Assembly: GCA_016124975.1 (NCBI GenBank)
Contig: WGMP01000016.1
Span: 1-64,000 of the forward strand
DNA length: 64,000 bases
Reading direction: 5' to 3'
From: Phycisphaera sp.
Lineage (GTDB): Bacteria > Planctomycetota > Phycisphaerae > Phycisphaerales > SM1A02
Position 1 is the stretch's first letter. Each line of letters begins with the position of its first letter. Shown here piece after piece: positions 12,870-20,934 of this stretch. The notes below the pieces were generated by a model, which ran no database searches, had not been told where the DNA came from, and was given only the letters and a program-made list of their open reading frames with translations. The translations under genes and the position numbers were made by a program.

Positions 12870-13550
12870 TCACAGCATCATCACGCCGCGGCGCGGGAAG
12901 TAGCCGACGGTTCGCTTCTCGAGAATCGCGTTGCCGACGATGCCCTCGGTGCCCTCGGTGCCTGCCATCGAGAGGCTCATGCCGAGGAGGCCCGGCAGGG
13001 TGCCGCAGCGGAGCGTGAACGGGACGCCTTCGAGCGAGACCTGCACATCGTGCGTGTCGGTCTCGAACTCGCCGACGCCTGGGTAGAAGTCGGTGACCCT
13101 GCCGGCGGCGGGGAAACCCTTGAGGGCGTCTTCCTGGAGGTATGAGATCTGCGCGCCTGTGTCGAAGAACATGCGATACGGCCGTCCGCCGATGTGGACC
13201 GTGACGATGGGAATGCCCAGAAGATCATCCAGGCGAACCTGCTGGCCGCTGTGCGACAGTTCGGCGGTCGAAACAGTGAGCTTGCCGGCCGCGCTGTCGA
13301 AGATGTGATCGAAGCGGCCGAGGACATCCGCGCCGAGCAAGCCGACGCACGGCACACCGACGAACTCCGAGAGCGTCGCGGCGGTGAGGCCGAGATAGTC
13401 CGCATTGAGTTCGAACCGCTCGCCCGCGATGGTGACGGTAGGCGACGCGCCGAATCCCGCGGGCGCGCCGGTGTCGACCAGCCAGAGTTCGCCTGCGATC
13501 TCCACGAACACATGCCCATCACGAAGTTGAAGCGGCAGGGTGTGCGTCAT
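12870..13550 (-). CDS. Retropepsin-like aspartic protease with two DTG motifs
   Basis: A 226-residue protein with two copies of an aspartyl-protease half: LVDTGAP (D26) and FFDTGAQ (D130). Retropepsins normally act as homodimers with one DTG each, so this looks like a fused pseudo-dimer, arranged like pepsin but much shorter. Segments such as GLLGADVLGRFDHIFD and GIVGNAILEKRTV resemble the flap and psi-loop parts of clan AA proteases. No signal peptide is visible, so it may act in the cytoplasm. The substrate is unknown. It is followed 64 bases on by the TPR-YggX gene on the same strand. Confidence 0.75.
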   Translation of the reverse strand: MTHTLPLQLRDGHVFVEIAGELWLVDTGAPAGFGASPTVTIAGERFELNADYLGLTAATLSEFVGVPCVGLLGADVLGRFDHIFDSAAGKLTVSTAELSHSGQQVRLDDLLGIPIVTVHIGGRPYRMFFDTGAQISYLQEDALKGFPAAGRVTDFYPGVGEFETDTHDVQVSLEGVPFTLRCGTLPGLLGMSLSMAGTEGTEGIVGNAILEKRTVGYFPRRGVMML

Positions 13551-13614
13551 CTCTTCCTCCCGGAACGCCGAACGGCTTGATCCATGCTTTCGAACGCGGT
13601 GACGCGACGGCCGC

Positions 13615-14244
13615 TCACCCCTTCGCCGCGATCTCCTTCAGCACTTCCTCGTCGATGCCGAGGTATTCGCGCATGTGCTGGTCGTACATCTCCTGGTCGC
13701 GGTCGCGGGTGAAGTCGAGGCGGAGTTCGTTGATGACCTTCGTGCCTTGGCCGATCCACTGGCGCCAGGTTTCGGCGGAGATGTTCTCGAAGATCCACGC
13801 TCCCAGCGGCCCACGCAGCGGGGGGGACGGGAGCTTGGTGCCTGGCCTGCCCGTGCGGCGACAGACGAAGGCGCCTGACTCGCGCAGGCGGTCGGCGGTT
13901 TCCTTCTCTTCGGCGAGCACTGGCGCGTGGCGGCCGATCGAGTCGAGCAGCTTCGCCATCGCCTGCTGCGGCAGGCGGTCGCCCTTCGCGGCGGCGACCG
14001 TGAAGCCCTTCTCGAGCACCGCGACGGCCTTGTCTTCCCAGCCTGCCTTGATCATCGCGTCGCCGCAGAGTTGGTAGGCCTTGCTCATCTCGGCGTTCGC
14101 TGCGATGCACTTCTCGAGGCTCTGCGCGGCCTCCGCGAAGCGGCCTGCCTGCAGGTAGGCGTTGCCGAGGCTGAAGTGCGCCATCTCGTTGCTTGGGTCG
14201 GCGGCGGCCATCTTCTCGAACTGGGCGATGCGGTCTGCGTTCAT
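13615..14244 (-). CDS. TPR domain fused to an iron-trafficking YggX-like domain
   Basis: A 209-residue two-domain protein. Residues 1-110 are tetratricopeptide-like (DPSNEMAHFSLGNAYLQAGR, then a second repeat at 52-85). Residues about 124-195 match the YggX family: FVCRRTGRPG with the conserved cysteine C128, PLRGPLGAWIFENIS, ETWRQWIGQGTKVINE and MREYLGI. YggX alone is about 90 residues and protects Fe-S clusters or handles Fe(II). The TPR part may add a docking surface (inference). The ATG at 14244 has AAGGAG seven bases upstream. The zincin gene lies 47 bases before it on the same strand. Confidence 0.82.
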   Translation of the reverse strand: MNADRIAQFEKMAAADPSNEMAHFSLGNAYLQAGRFAEAAQSLEKCIAANAEMSKAYQLCGDAMIKAGWEDKAVAVLEKGFTVAAAKGDRLPQQAMAKLLDSIGRHAPVLAEEKETADRLRESGAFVCRRTGRPGTKLPSPPLRGPLGAWIFENISAETWRQWIGQGTKVINELRLDFTRDRDQEMYDQHMREYLGIDEEVLKEIAAKG

Positions 14245-14291
14245 CGGGGCTCCTTCAGGGGGCGACATCGTAGGCGTTGCGGCGCGCAGCG

Positions 14292-14711
14292 TCAGGCATA
14301 TCCCAGCTTGTCGAGGTCATCCTCGTCGAGCCCGAAATGGTGGCCGAGCTCGTGCAGGATCGTGATGCGGATCTCCTTGCGGATGCGTTCCTCGCCGCCG
14401 AAGGGGCCTTCCTCGTCCTCGCCCTCTTCCCAACCTCCGGCCATGTCGACCACGCCCTCGCGGAAGATGTGGACGACATCCGAGACATCGGGCCGCTCGA
14501 CCGAGCGCTCGGTGAGCGGCACGCCAGTGTGGAGGCCGCAGAGGATGTCGTCTTCGTCGTCGGTGATTCCGAGTTCCTTGCGGATCGCAAGCGACGGCCT
14601 GTCTTCGAGGACGAGCGGGCACTCCTCGAGCAGGCGGTGGATCCCCTCGGGGAGTTCCGCGAGGACCTCCTCGAAGAGTTCGTCGAATCGTTCGCGTTCG
14701 CGCCGGCGCAT
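14292..14711 (-). CDS. Small zincin-type metallopeptidase domain protein
   Basis: A 139-residue member of the metallopeptidase family of short zincins (Pfam Zincin_1, formerly DUF1025). The C-terminus has the zinc-binding HELGHHFGLDEDD, an HExxHxxG motif followed by acidic residues. The middle (VVHIFREGV) and the N-terminal ERFDELFEEVLAELP match the family, and the length is typical. No signal peptide, so probably cytoplasmic. No good Shine-Dalgarno lies before the ATG at 14711. Natural substrates are unknown. Confidence 0.85.
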   Translation of the reverse strand: MRRRERERFDELFEEVLAELPEGIHRLLEECPLVLEDRPSLAIRKELGITDDEDDILCGLHTGVPLTERSVERPDVSDVVHIFREGVVDMAGGWEEGEDEEGPFGGEERIRKEIRITILHELGHHFGLDEDDLDKLGYA

Positions 14712-14758
14712 TGGGGGAGTCCATCAGACGGCGGTGCTTTGGTCAAGCGCGCGGGGGG

Positions 14759-15158
14759 GTGCGGCTGACGGTTTGGAGGTCTCTCACGGAGGCACGGAGG
14801 CACGGAGGTCAAGTCTTGTAGTTGCAGCGTGTCGCGCGAGGATGAGGAGAGAGGAGGAGAAGAGAAGTGGAGAGGAGAGGAGAGGAGAGGAGAGGAGAGG
14901 AGAGGAGAGGAGAGGAGAGGAGAGGAGGAAGTGATGGGATAGGGAGGTGGTATCTCTGCCCCGCCTCTTGTCTCCTTCGTTCCTTCCTGCCTTCCTGCCT
15001 TCCTTCGTTCCTTTCTTCCTTCATTTCTTCCTGCTCTCTTTCCTTTCTTCTTTCTCTCGTCCCTTCAAACTCCAACCTCACGCGCTCAACGCGCGCCTTC
15101 CCCTGTCCTCCGCGCCTCCGTGCCTCCGTGAGAGACCTTGACCCCCGTCAGCCGCACA
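14759..15158. repeat. Intergenic element with terminal inverted repeats of about 50 bp
   Basis: Between the zincin and pyrD genes. The left arm (14759-14808) and right arm (15107-15158) are nearly perfect inverted copies. The core 32 bases (14777-14808 against 15107-15138) differ at one position and contain the direct triplet of CACGGAGG units. The outer parts share GTGCGGCTGACGG. Inside lie a purine-only tract with a GGAGA-type microsatellite, then a long pyrimidine-rich tract (about 14957-15067), which could partly pair. Sequences like the arm (translating as SHGGTEAR) recur as spurious ORFs in many genomes, suggesting a dispersed repeat. No transposase is present. Confidence 0.75.
14871..14928. 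repeat. AGAGG pentanucleotide microsatellite
   Basis: Eleven consecutive AGAGG units from 14871 to 14925 with a partial unit after, embedded in about 100 bases of almost pure purine on the plus strand. It is non-coding and inside the inverted-repeat element. Copy number is likely to vary by slippage. Confidence 0.9.
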
Positions 15159-15171
15159 GCAACAGCCCGCG

Positions 15172-16110
15172 TCAGCCCGCGCGCGCCCCGTCCTTCACAG
15201 CGCCGACGAGTTCGGCGACCGAGCGGCAGCCCTGCTTGTCGACCCACTTCGAAAGGCCGTCGACCACGCGCAGCGGCGCGCGCGGGTCGATGAAGAGCGC
15301 GGTGCCCATGGCGACGGCGCTTGCGCCCGCGAGGATGAACTCGGCCGCGTCGCGCCAGTTCGAGACGCCGCCGAGGCCGATGACGGGCACCTTCGCGTCG
15401 CGCGCGACGCGGTGGTAGACATCGTGGATCATGCGCACCACGATCGGGTGGATGCCGGGGCCCGACAGGCCGCCGCGGCCGCGCGAGAGCCTTGGCGCGC
15501 GCGTGTCGACATCGATCGCCATCGCCGAGAAGGTGTTCGCGACGACGAGCGCCTGCGCGCCGCCGTCGATCGCGGCCTTTGCCATCGCCACGATGTCGCC
15601 GACATTCGGCGAGAGCTTCACGAAGAGCGGCTTCGTGCGCACCGCGGGCTTCACCTCGCGCAGGAGCGCCCGCAGCGCCTCGGGGTGCTCGCCGAACTGG
15701 AGGCCGTCGGATGTGTTCGGGCACGAGACATTCAGCTCGACCGCTGCGATCTCGGGCGCCCGGTCGAACTTGCTTGCGACCGCGAGGTACTCGTCGACCG
15801 AGTGGCCCGCGACCGACCCGAACAGCTTGCACGGCAACCCGCGCGCGTCGGGCAGCTTCTCCTGCATGAAGCGCTCGATGCCGACATTCGCGAGGCCGAT
15901 CGCGTTGAGCATGCCCGCTGGGCTATCGATGATGCGCCACGGGGCGTTGCCCTCGCGCGACTCTGCAGTGATCGACTTGGTCGTGATCGCGCCAAGCCGC
16001 CCGAGCGGCAGCGCGTCGGCCATCTCGCGCACATAGCCGCAGGTTCCCGCGGCAAGCACCACGGGATTGGCGAGCGAGACGCCTGCGAGGTTGACCGTCA
16101 TCTCGGCCAT
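15172..16110 (-). CDS. pyrD: Dihydroorotate dehydrogenase, class 1B type
   Basis: Oxidises dihydroorotate to orotate in pyrimidine synthesis with FMN. At 312 residues it fits class 1 PyrD. ANPVVLAAGTCGY, KSITAESREGN and the substrate loop ELNVSCPNTS with the catalytic cysteine are visible, then VKLSPNVGDI and the FMN-phosphate site (VIGLGGVSNWRDAAEFILAGA). The catalytic cysteine rather than serine places it in class 1. The partner pyrK is not in the window. Two in-frame starts (16110 and 16101) are possible; neither has a good ribosome site. The OMP decarboxylase gene pyrF lies far away at 38983. Confidence 0.93.
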   Translation of the reverse strand: MAEMTVNLAGVSLANPVVLAAGTCGYVREMADALPLGRLGAITTKSITAESREGNAPWRIIDSPAGMLNAIGLANVGIERFMQEKLPDARGLPCKLFGSVAGHSVDEYLAVASKFDRAPEIAAVELNVSCPNTSDGLQFGEHPEALRALLREVKPAVRTKPLFVKLSPNVGDIVAMAKAAIDGGAQALVVANTFSAMAIDVDTRAPRLSRGRGGLSGPGIHPIVVRMIHDVYHRVARDAKVPVIGLGGVSNWRDAAEFILAGASAVAMGTALFIDPRAPLRVVDGLSKWVDKQGCRSVAELVGAVKDGARAG

Positions 16111-16130
16111 GGAGGGCGAATCGTACCCGC

Positions 16131-16159
16131 AACGAAACAGGCCGCGCTTGCGCGCGGCC
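16131..16159 (-). terminator. Intrinsic terminator after the FG-GAP/dockerin gene
   Basis: On the minus strand, GGCCGCGC pairs with GCGCGGCC around a GCAA tetraloop and is followed by TGTTTCGTT. It sits about 60 bases past the stop of the gene ending at 16220 and separates it from pyrD. Confidence 0.7.
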
Positions 16160-16219
16160 CGTTGGATTCGTGGTGGTTCGCGATGGTCCGCGACGGCTGC
16201 GTTCCGAGGCGAGAAACCC

Positions 16220-18739
16220 TTACGGGCAGCCGCCCCAGGCGTTCAGCAGCGCTGCGATGTCGGAGCTTCCGACGGTGCCGTCGCCGTCGATGTCGCCCTT
16301 TGGCGTGCCCCACGCGTTGAGGAGCGCGGCGAGGTCGGAGCTTCCGACCGTGCCGTCGCCGTCGAGGTCGGCCGAGCAGTTCGACTCGACGCAGGTTCCG
16401 ACGACGATCGAGAAGTCATCGACGCCAGCCTCGGTGACCGAGTTGTTGCCGATGTCGCCGATGACGAAGCGCACGCGCACGCCATCGGTGAGCTCGATGA
16501 AGTCGGCGAGATCCACCGTCTTCGTCGTCCAAGCCGTGGTGACCGTGCGGACTTCCTCGATGAGCGTCCATGCGCCGCCGTTCGAGGCCTCGACGCGCAG
16601 GTAGTCGGCCTGCGCCGTGCTGCCGTTCAGGGCGTCGTCGCAGAAGTACCAGAGGGCGACGCTCATGGTCGCGCTCGTGGCGCCCGCGAGGTTGTAGCTC
16701 GGCGAGACGAGCGTCGTGGTGCCTGCGTCGACATCCTGCGAGCCCGCGACGCCGCCCGGCGTGCCGAGGCCCGTGACGAACGCGCGCACGCCAGGAGGGG
16801 GCGTCGCATCGGTCTGGGGTGAGGCGAAGTTGCCGCCGAGGGTGGTCGGGTTGGGGGCTCCTGCGGCCCAGCCGCCCGCCGTCAGGTTCGCGCTGTTCTC
16901 GATCGCCCAGCCCGTGGTCGGGCCTTCGAAGGCCTGGCTCTCGATGCCCTCAGAGGTCGAGAGCACCTGAAGCCCGAAGGTCTCTGCAGGCGCCGCAGGC
17001 GGGTCGACATTGAGCCCGCCGTTCGAGAGCTGCGCCGCGATGTAGTAGCGCACCGCGTCATCGCAGCTGAAGGCGGGGAACTGGGCCGTGAAGCTGGTCG
17101 CCGAGGCCTGCGACATCGGGTAGGCCGCGAAGGTCGCGCCGCCGTCGGTCGAGACATGGAGCTTCGCGGAGCCCGCCACGATCGACCCGCCGCCCGTGAT
17201 CGCGGTCGACACGGTCATCGTGGTCGTCGCGCCCGGCTCGACGGTCTGGAGGCGACCGCTTGGGTAGCCGAAGGTGATGAAGATCGGCGGCTGGTTCATG
17301 AAGACCTCGATGCCGCCGCAGCGGCCCACGACGAGGTCGAGCCATCCGTCTCCGTTGATGTCGATCGGCGCGATGTCGTAGACCGACGAGAGGTTCGCGA
17401 TCGGAAGCACCGTGCCCTGTTCGTCGAGCAGGTTGGAGCCGAGCACGCCGGTGTTGTAGTAGATCTTGGTGCGGCGGCCCGAGCTCGGGCAGAAGGGGCC
17501 GAGGTCTGCGTCGACATCGCAGATGATCGCGTCGAGGCGTCCGTCGTTGTTGAGGTCGACGAGGCGCGCGGTGTTGCCGAACTCGCCGGTGCTGTCCGCG
17601 ATCGTGTAGGTGGTGAAGTCGGCGAAGCCGTCTGGGCCGTTGCCGTTGTTGATGACGACGCGGTCCTGGCCGTCGTCGACGACGAGGATGTCCATGCGGC
17701 CGTCGCCGTTGAGGTCACCGACATCCATGTTGTAGGGCGCGCCGCCGTAGGCCTGGTCTGGCCCGAGGAAGCTGTTGCCGAGGCCATCGGGCCGCGAGTA
17801 GAGCGTGGCCACATTCTGGCCGCCGCCGAGCGTGTTCACGCGCACGATGTCGAGCTTGCCGTCGCCGTTCATGTCGGCCGCGGCCGCCGCGTTGCCGAAC
17901 GCGGAGTCAAGCTGCGCCGGCGTCATGCGCGTGTAGAGCGTGTCGACGAAGTGGCCCGGGTTCGCGGTGCCGAGGTTGTAGAGGAGCTTGTTGTTGTAGT
18001 CGAGGTTTCCAGGCTCGCCCGGGCTCTGCTGGCACTCGCCTGCGTCGTTCGTGTCGCCGTCCATGTTGAGATCGATGCAGATCGTTCCGCTCGTCTCGGG
18101 GGTGTCGTAGTCGGTGTAGAAGAGGTCTGCGAAGCCGTCGCCGTTGAAGTCGCCGATCGCGAGGCCGCAGAAGCGCGGATTCGCGGCGGCGCCCGAGAGC
18201 GCGGTCATGACCGGCATGCGGCCGATCTCGAAGCGGAAGCCGAGCCAGTTGCCCTTCGCGTCGTCGCCGAGGTTTCGGTAGATGCGCGGCTGGCCGAGCA
18301 TCGGCGAGACATGGTCGCTCATCGTCGTGGCTGTCACGAGGTCGAGCCAGCCGTCGTTGTCGACATCGACCGCGATGATGTCGCGGTCGTTGGTCGGGTC
18401 GAGGAGCCCGAGCGAGCCCGAGACATCGGCCGCGGAGCCGAGCTGCTGCGTGCGGTCGACAAGGACGCCGCCCTCGTTCATGAAGAGGATGTTCGAGAAG
18501 CCGCCCTGGATCGAGCCGGGGAACTTGCGCGCGCAGACGAGGTCCTGGTCGCCGTCGTTGTCGAAGTCGCCGATCCCGAAGTCCTTCTCGAGGTTGTCGT
18601 TCACGAGGAGGACGGGGTCTGCCACGATGCGCGAATTCGTCTGGTTCGCGTAGGTCACCCACTGGGCGAGCGCGCCCGTGGAGAGCCCCGCGGCGAGGAC
18701 TGTGGCCGTGGTCAGGATCGTGAGCTGGGTGGGACGCAT
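16220..18739 (-). CDS. Secreted FG-GAP/VCBS repeat protein with dockerin-like tail
   Basis: An 839-residue exported protein. Residues 1-26 are a signal peptide ending ALAQ. Residues about 45-500 hold repeated calcium-binding FG-GAP/VCBS motifs (DFDNDGDQDLV, DFNGDGFADLF, DLNGDGRMDIL, DINGDGWLDLV), as in a beta-propeller. The middle has a Cys-poor beta-rich region and an adhesion-like domain with VDDFSIVVGTC. The last 45 residues are two copies of DLDGDGTVGSSDLAALLNAWG, a dockerin-like pair. Binding partner and substrate are unknown. It lies 87 bases after the di-haem oxidoreductase gene on the same strand, so they may be co-transcribed. The leader contains an 11-base triplicated repeat. Confidence 0.88.
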   Translation of the reverse strand: MRPTQLTILTTATVLAAGLSTGALAQWVTYANQTNSRIVADPVLLVNDNLEKDFGIGDFDNDGDQDLVCARKFPGSIQGGFSNILFMNEGGVLVDRTQQLGSAADVSGSLGLLDPTNDRDIIAVDVDNDGWLDLVTATTMSDHVSPMLGQPRIYRNLGDDAKGNWLGFRFEIGRMPVMTALSGAAANPRFCGLAIGDFNGDGFADLFYTDYDTPETSGTICIDLNMDGDTNDAGECQQSPGEPGNLDYNNKLLYNLGTANPGHFVDTLYTRMTPAQLDSAFGNAAAAADMNGDGKLDIVRVNTLGGGQNVATLYSRPDGLGNSFLGPDQAYGGAPYNMDVGDLNGDGRMDILVVDDGQDRVVINNGNGPDGFADFTTYTIADSTGEFGNTARLVDLNNDGRLDAIICDVDADLGPFCPSSGRRTKIYYNTGVLGSNLLDEQGTVLPIANLSSVYDIAPIDINGDGWLDLVVGRCGGIEVFMNQPPIFITFGYPSGRLQTVEPGATTTMTVSTAITGGGSIVAGSAKLHVSTDGGATFAAYPMSQASATSFTAQFPAFSCDDAVRYYIAAQLSNGGLNVDPPAAPAETFGLQVLSTSEGIESQAFEGPTTGWAIENSANLTAGGWAAGAPNPTTLGGNFASPQTDATPPPGVRAFVTGLGTPGGVAGSQDVDAGTTTLVSPSYNLAGATSATMSVALWYFCDDALNGSTAQADYLRVEASNGGAWTLIEEVRTVTTAWTTKTVDLADFIELTDGVRVRFVIGDIGNNSVTEAGVDDFSIVVGTCVESNCSADLDGDGTVGSSDLAALLNAWGTPKGDIDGDGTVGSSDIAALLNAWGGCP

Positions 18740-18757
18740 GAAGTGGTTCCGCTCAAG

Positions 18758-18790
18758 AGGAGAGTGGGAGGAGAGTGGGAGGAGAGTTGG
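18758..18790. repeat. Three tandem copies of an 11-base unit in a leader region
   Basis: AGGAGAGTGGG is repeated at 18758, 18769 and 18780 (the last copy with one change), in the short gap between the di-haem oxidoreductase and FG-GAP genes. The purine-rich style resembles the microsatellite at 14871. Confidence 0.85.
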
Positions 18791-18826
18791 TTCGTTGGAT
18801 TCGTCAGATCGCGCCAGGAGCGCCGA

Positions 18827-20551
18827 TCAGCACGAGCCCCACGCGCTGAGGAGCGCCGCGAGGTCGGCCGCGTTCACGGTGCCGTCGCCCGTGAGGTCGC
18901 CCGTCGAGGAGCCCCACGCGCTGAGAAGCGCCGCGAGGTCGGCCGCGTTCACGGCGCCGTCGCCCGTGAGGTCGCCGAGGCAGCCGCCGCAATCGTCGGG
19001 AATGCCGTCGCGGTTCGTGTCGGGCGCGCCGAGGAACACCGCGACGAGGTCGTTCACACCATCGTTGTCGCAGTCGCCTGGCTTCGCGCCGCCGTCGCGG
19101 ACGAACGCGGCGACGAACGCCTCCGCGTCGGCCGTGTTCACGGAGCCGTTCTGGTCGAAGTCGCCGATCGCGCAGTGGTCGTCGGGGCTCACCGCGCCCG
19201 CGGTTCGGCAGTCGGCGAGCACCTCGAGGTCGAAGATGTCGACGGAGCCGTCGCCCGTGAAGTCAAACTCGACGCGGCCGAGCGAGTCGAGGAACGCGAC
19301 GAGCTGCGCCTTCTGCGAAGAGGGGAGCGCCGCGAAGGCCGCCGCCGAGTTCGCGCCTTCGCCGAACGGGCCGTGCGCGAGGATCGCAGCGGTCACGCGC
19401 GACTCGAAGCTGCCGCCCGCAGCGCTGCCGTCGTGGAGCATCGGGTCGCGGGTGCGCAGGTTCCAGAGGGTCGGCGTGCGCATCTCGAGTTCGTTGGCGT
19501 CGCCTTCCTGGACGCCGTCGCCGAGAAGGCCCATGTCGTGGAGGAGGAAGTCGGAGTAGGGGCGGATGGTCTTGCCGCGGATCGCCGACTCGAAGCCCTT
19601 CAGGTTCGAGGTGGTCCACTGCGGCACATGGCACTTGGCGCAGCCGACCGCGACGAAGACGGCCTCGCCGCTCATGCCCGAGCGCGGCGTCTGCGGCGGC
19701 TCCGCGAGGTAGCGCTGGAAGTGGGTCACGCGCTCGATGAAGGTGAAGCCGCTCTCGTCGGCGTGGTCCTCGGGGTCTGCGACCGAGTCGCACGCGTCGA
19801 GGAGCGCCATGTCGCCGTTCGGAGCGTTCTCCGTCTGGATGAGCGCGTTGGTCACGCCGAGCTCGTTGCGCGTCGCGTCGGCGGAGAAGCTGAGGACGGT
19901 GGCGACCTGCGCCTTCCAGCCGAAGCGGCCTGCGCGGAGCGGGCTCTTGGGGCTCGACTCGAGCGGAAGCACCCAGTGGACGCGGCCCGACACGCCGTCG
20001 CCGTCGAGGTCTTTGGGATCCTCGTTGGCGGCGATCGCCTCATCGGGAATGGCCTCGATGAGGCCGAAGGCCATCGAGGAATTCGTCACGCGCTGGATGA
20101 CGACCGTGGCCTCCTCGGGCACGAACTCGCGGCATGAGTCGTTGACCGCGAGCGACTGGAGCAGCGAGCCGCCGAGTTCGGTGAGCGGATAGAACTCGCC
20201 CTTGTCGTCCATGCCGAAGTGCGTGACCTTGATGGAGCCCCAGCCGCCGACGGGGTTCGAGTGGCACGACTGGCAGTTCGACTTGTTCATGATCGGGCCG
20301 AGGCCCATCGGCATCGAGAACGGCGTCACATAGTCGGTTCGGCCCTGCCAGAAGAGGTTGAGCTCGCTCGCGGTGAGGCCGTTGAGCGGGTCGCCCGCCT
20401 TCGGCTGGAGCACCACGCCGTCGCCTGCGAGGGCGGAGGCCGCAGCGGAGAATGCAAGGAGCGCCGCCGCCAGGCCTTGGCGTGCGCGTGCGTGCGGGGT
20501 GCGGCTGGAGTTCGCGTTCGTGTCGCGCTGCGGGGCGCTGGAGATATCCAT
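18827..20551 (-). CDS. Secreted di-haem oxidoreductase (DUF1111 type) with dockerin-like tail
   Basis: A 574-residue exported protein resembling di-haem thiol-oxidoreductase-like cytochromes (DUF1111). A basic then hydrophobic N-terminus (about 1-42) is the export signal. Two c-type haem sites are present: C93-QS-C96-H97 and C304-AK-C307-H308, the second after GEAVFVAVG. Family blocks such as GLGPIMNKSNC, RTPTLWNLRTRDPMLHDG and HGPFGEG are clear. From about 425 on, EF-hand-like calcium loops lead to a twin dockerin-like end (DLTGDGTVNAADLAALLSAWG). GAGGA precedes the ATG at 20551. It likely performs periplasmic or surface redox work; the electron partner is unknown. Confidence 0.88.
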   Translation of the reverse strand: MDISSAPQRDTNANSSRTPHARARQGLAAALLAFSAAASALAGDGVVLQPKAGDPLNGLTASELNLFWQGRTDYVTPFSMPMGLGPIMNKSNCQSCHSNPVGGWGSIKVTHFGMDDKGEFYPLTELGGSLLQSLAVNDSCREFVPEEATVVIQRVTNSSMAFGLIEAIPDEAIAANEDPKDLDGDGVSGRVHWVLPLESSPKSPLRAGRFGWKAQVATVLSFSADATRNELGVTNALIQTENAPNGDMALLDACDSVADPEDHADESGFTFIERVTHFQRYLAEPPQTPRSGMSGEAVFVAVGCAKCHVPQWTTSNLKGFESAIRGKTIRPYSDFLLHDMGLLGDGVQEGDANELEMRTPTLWNLRTRDPMLHDGSAAGGSFESRVTAAILAHGPFGEGANSAAAFAALPSSQKAQLVAFLDSLGRVEFDFTGDGSVDIFDLEVLADCRTAGAVSPDDHCAIGDFDQNGSVNTADAEAFVAAFVRDGGAKPGDCDNDGVNDLVAVFLGAPDTNRDGIPDDCGGCLGDLTGDGAVNAADLAALLSAWGSSTGDLTGDGTVNAADLAALLSAWGSC

Positions 20552-20934
20552 CAGACGGTTCCTCGGGAGCAGTGCCGCATGCGCGGAATGCCACGGTGTA
20601 CGCAGGTCTCAGTGGCCTGATGCAGATCGGTCGAGCGTTTCGACGCACGAACGCAACTAACTCGCGCGTGTCGCCACGCATCCTCCCGGACCGCGGGGAG
20701 CGGGGGCGGGTCGGACCTTTCCAAGTTATACGCCGAGCGTTCAGATGGAAGGGGGAGGCGCGGGGTATTTGGAACTTCTGTGATTTCCTGAGCAACCGCA
20801 CAAGCGCCGCGTCTCGAAACCTGCGGGCGGGGGGGCGATCGAGGCGGTCGCCGCGTTGGGGGAAAGGCGCTCGGCGGGTTCCGCGCCATCCGCTCCGATC
20901 ACGGACGAAAGTCGGTCGATAGATTGGGACTGCG
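20552..20934. promoter_or_regulatory. Divergent intergenic region, presumed promoters for both sides
   Basis: About 380 bases separating the leftward di-haem gene from the rightward TPR gene. No gene is seen. Both genes must be transcribed from here, but the only -10-like element noticed is TTATAC near 20727, without a convincing -35, so no exact site is claimed. Confidence 0.45.

Noticed and set aside
14809-15418. Open frames across the microsatellite (for example 14809-15081 and 14867-15418)
   Set aside because: They exist only because purine or pyrimidine repeats lack stop codons; low-complexity translation with no support.
17156-20137. 993-residue rightward open frame
   Set aside because: It lies antisense to the FG-GAP and di-haem genes, whose calcium-loop and haem motifs prove the opposite strand codes; its low-complexity V/E/R composition is typical of a shadow.
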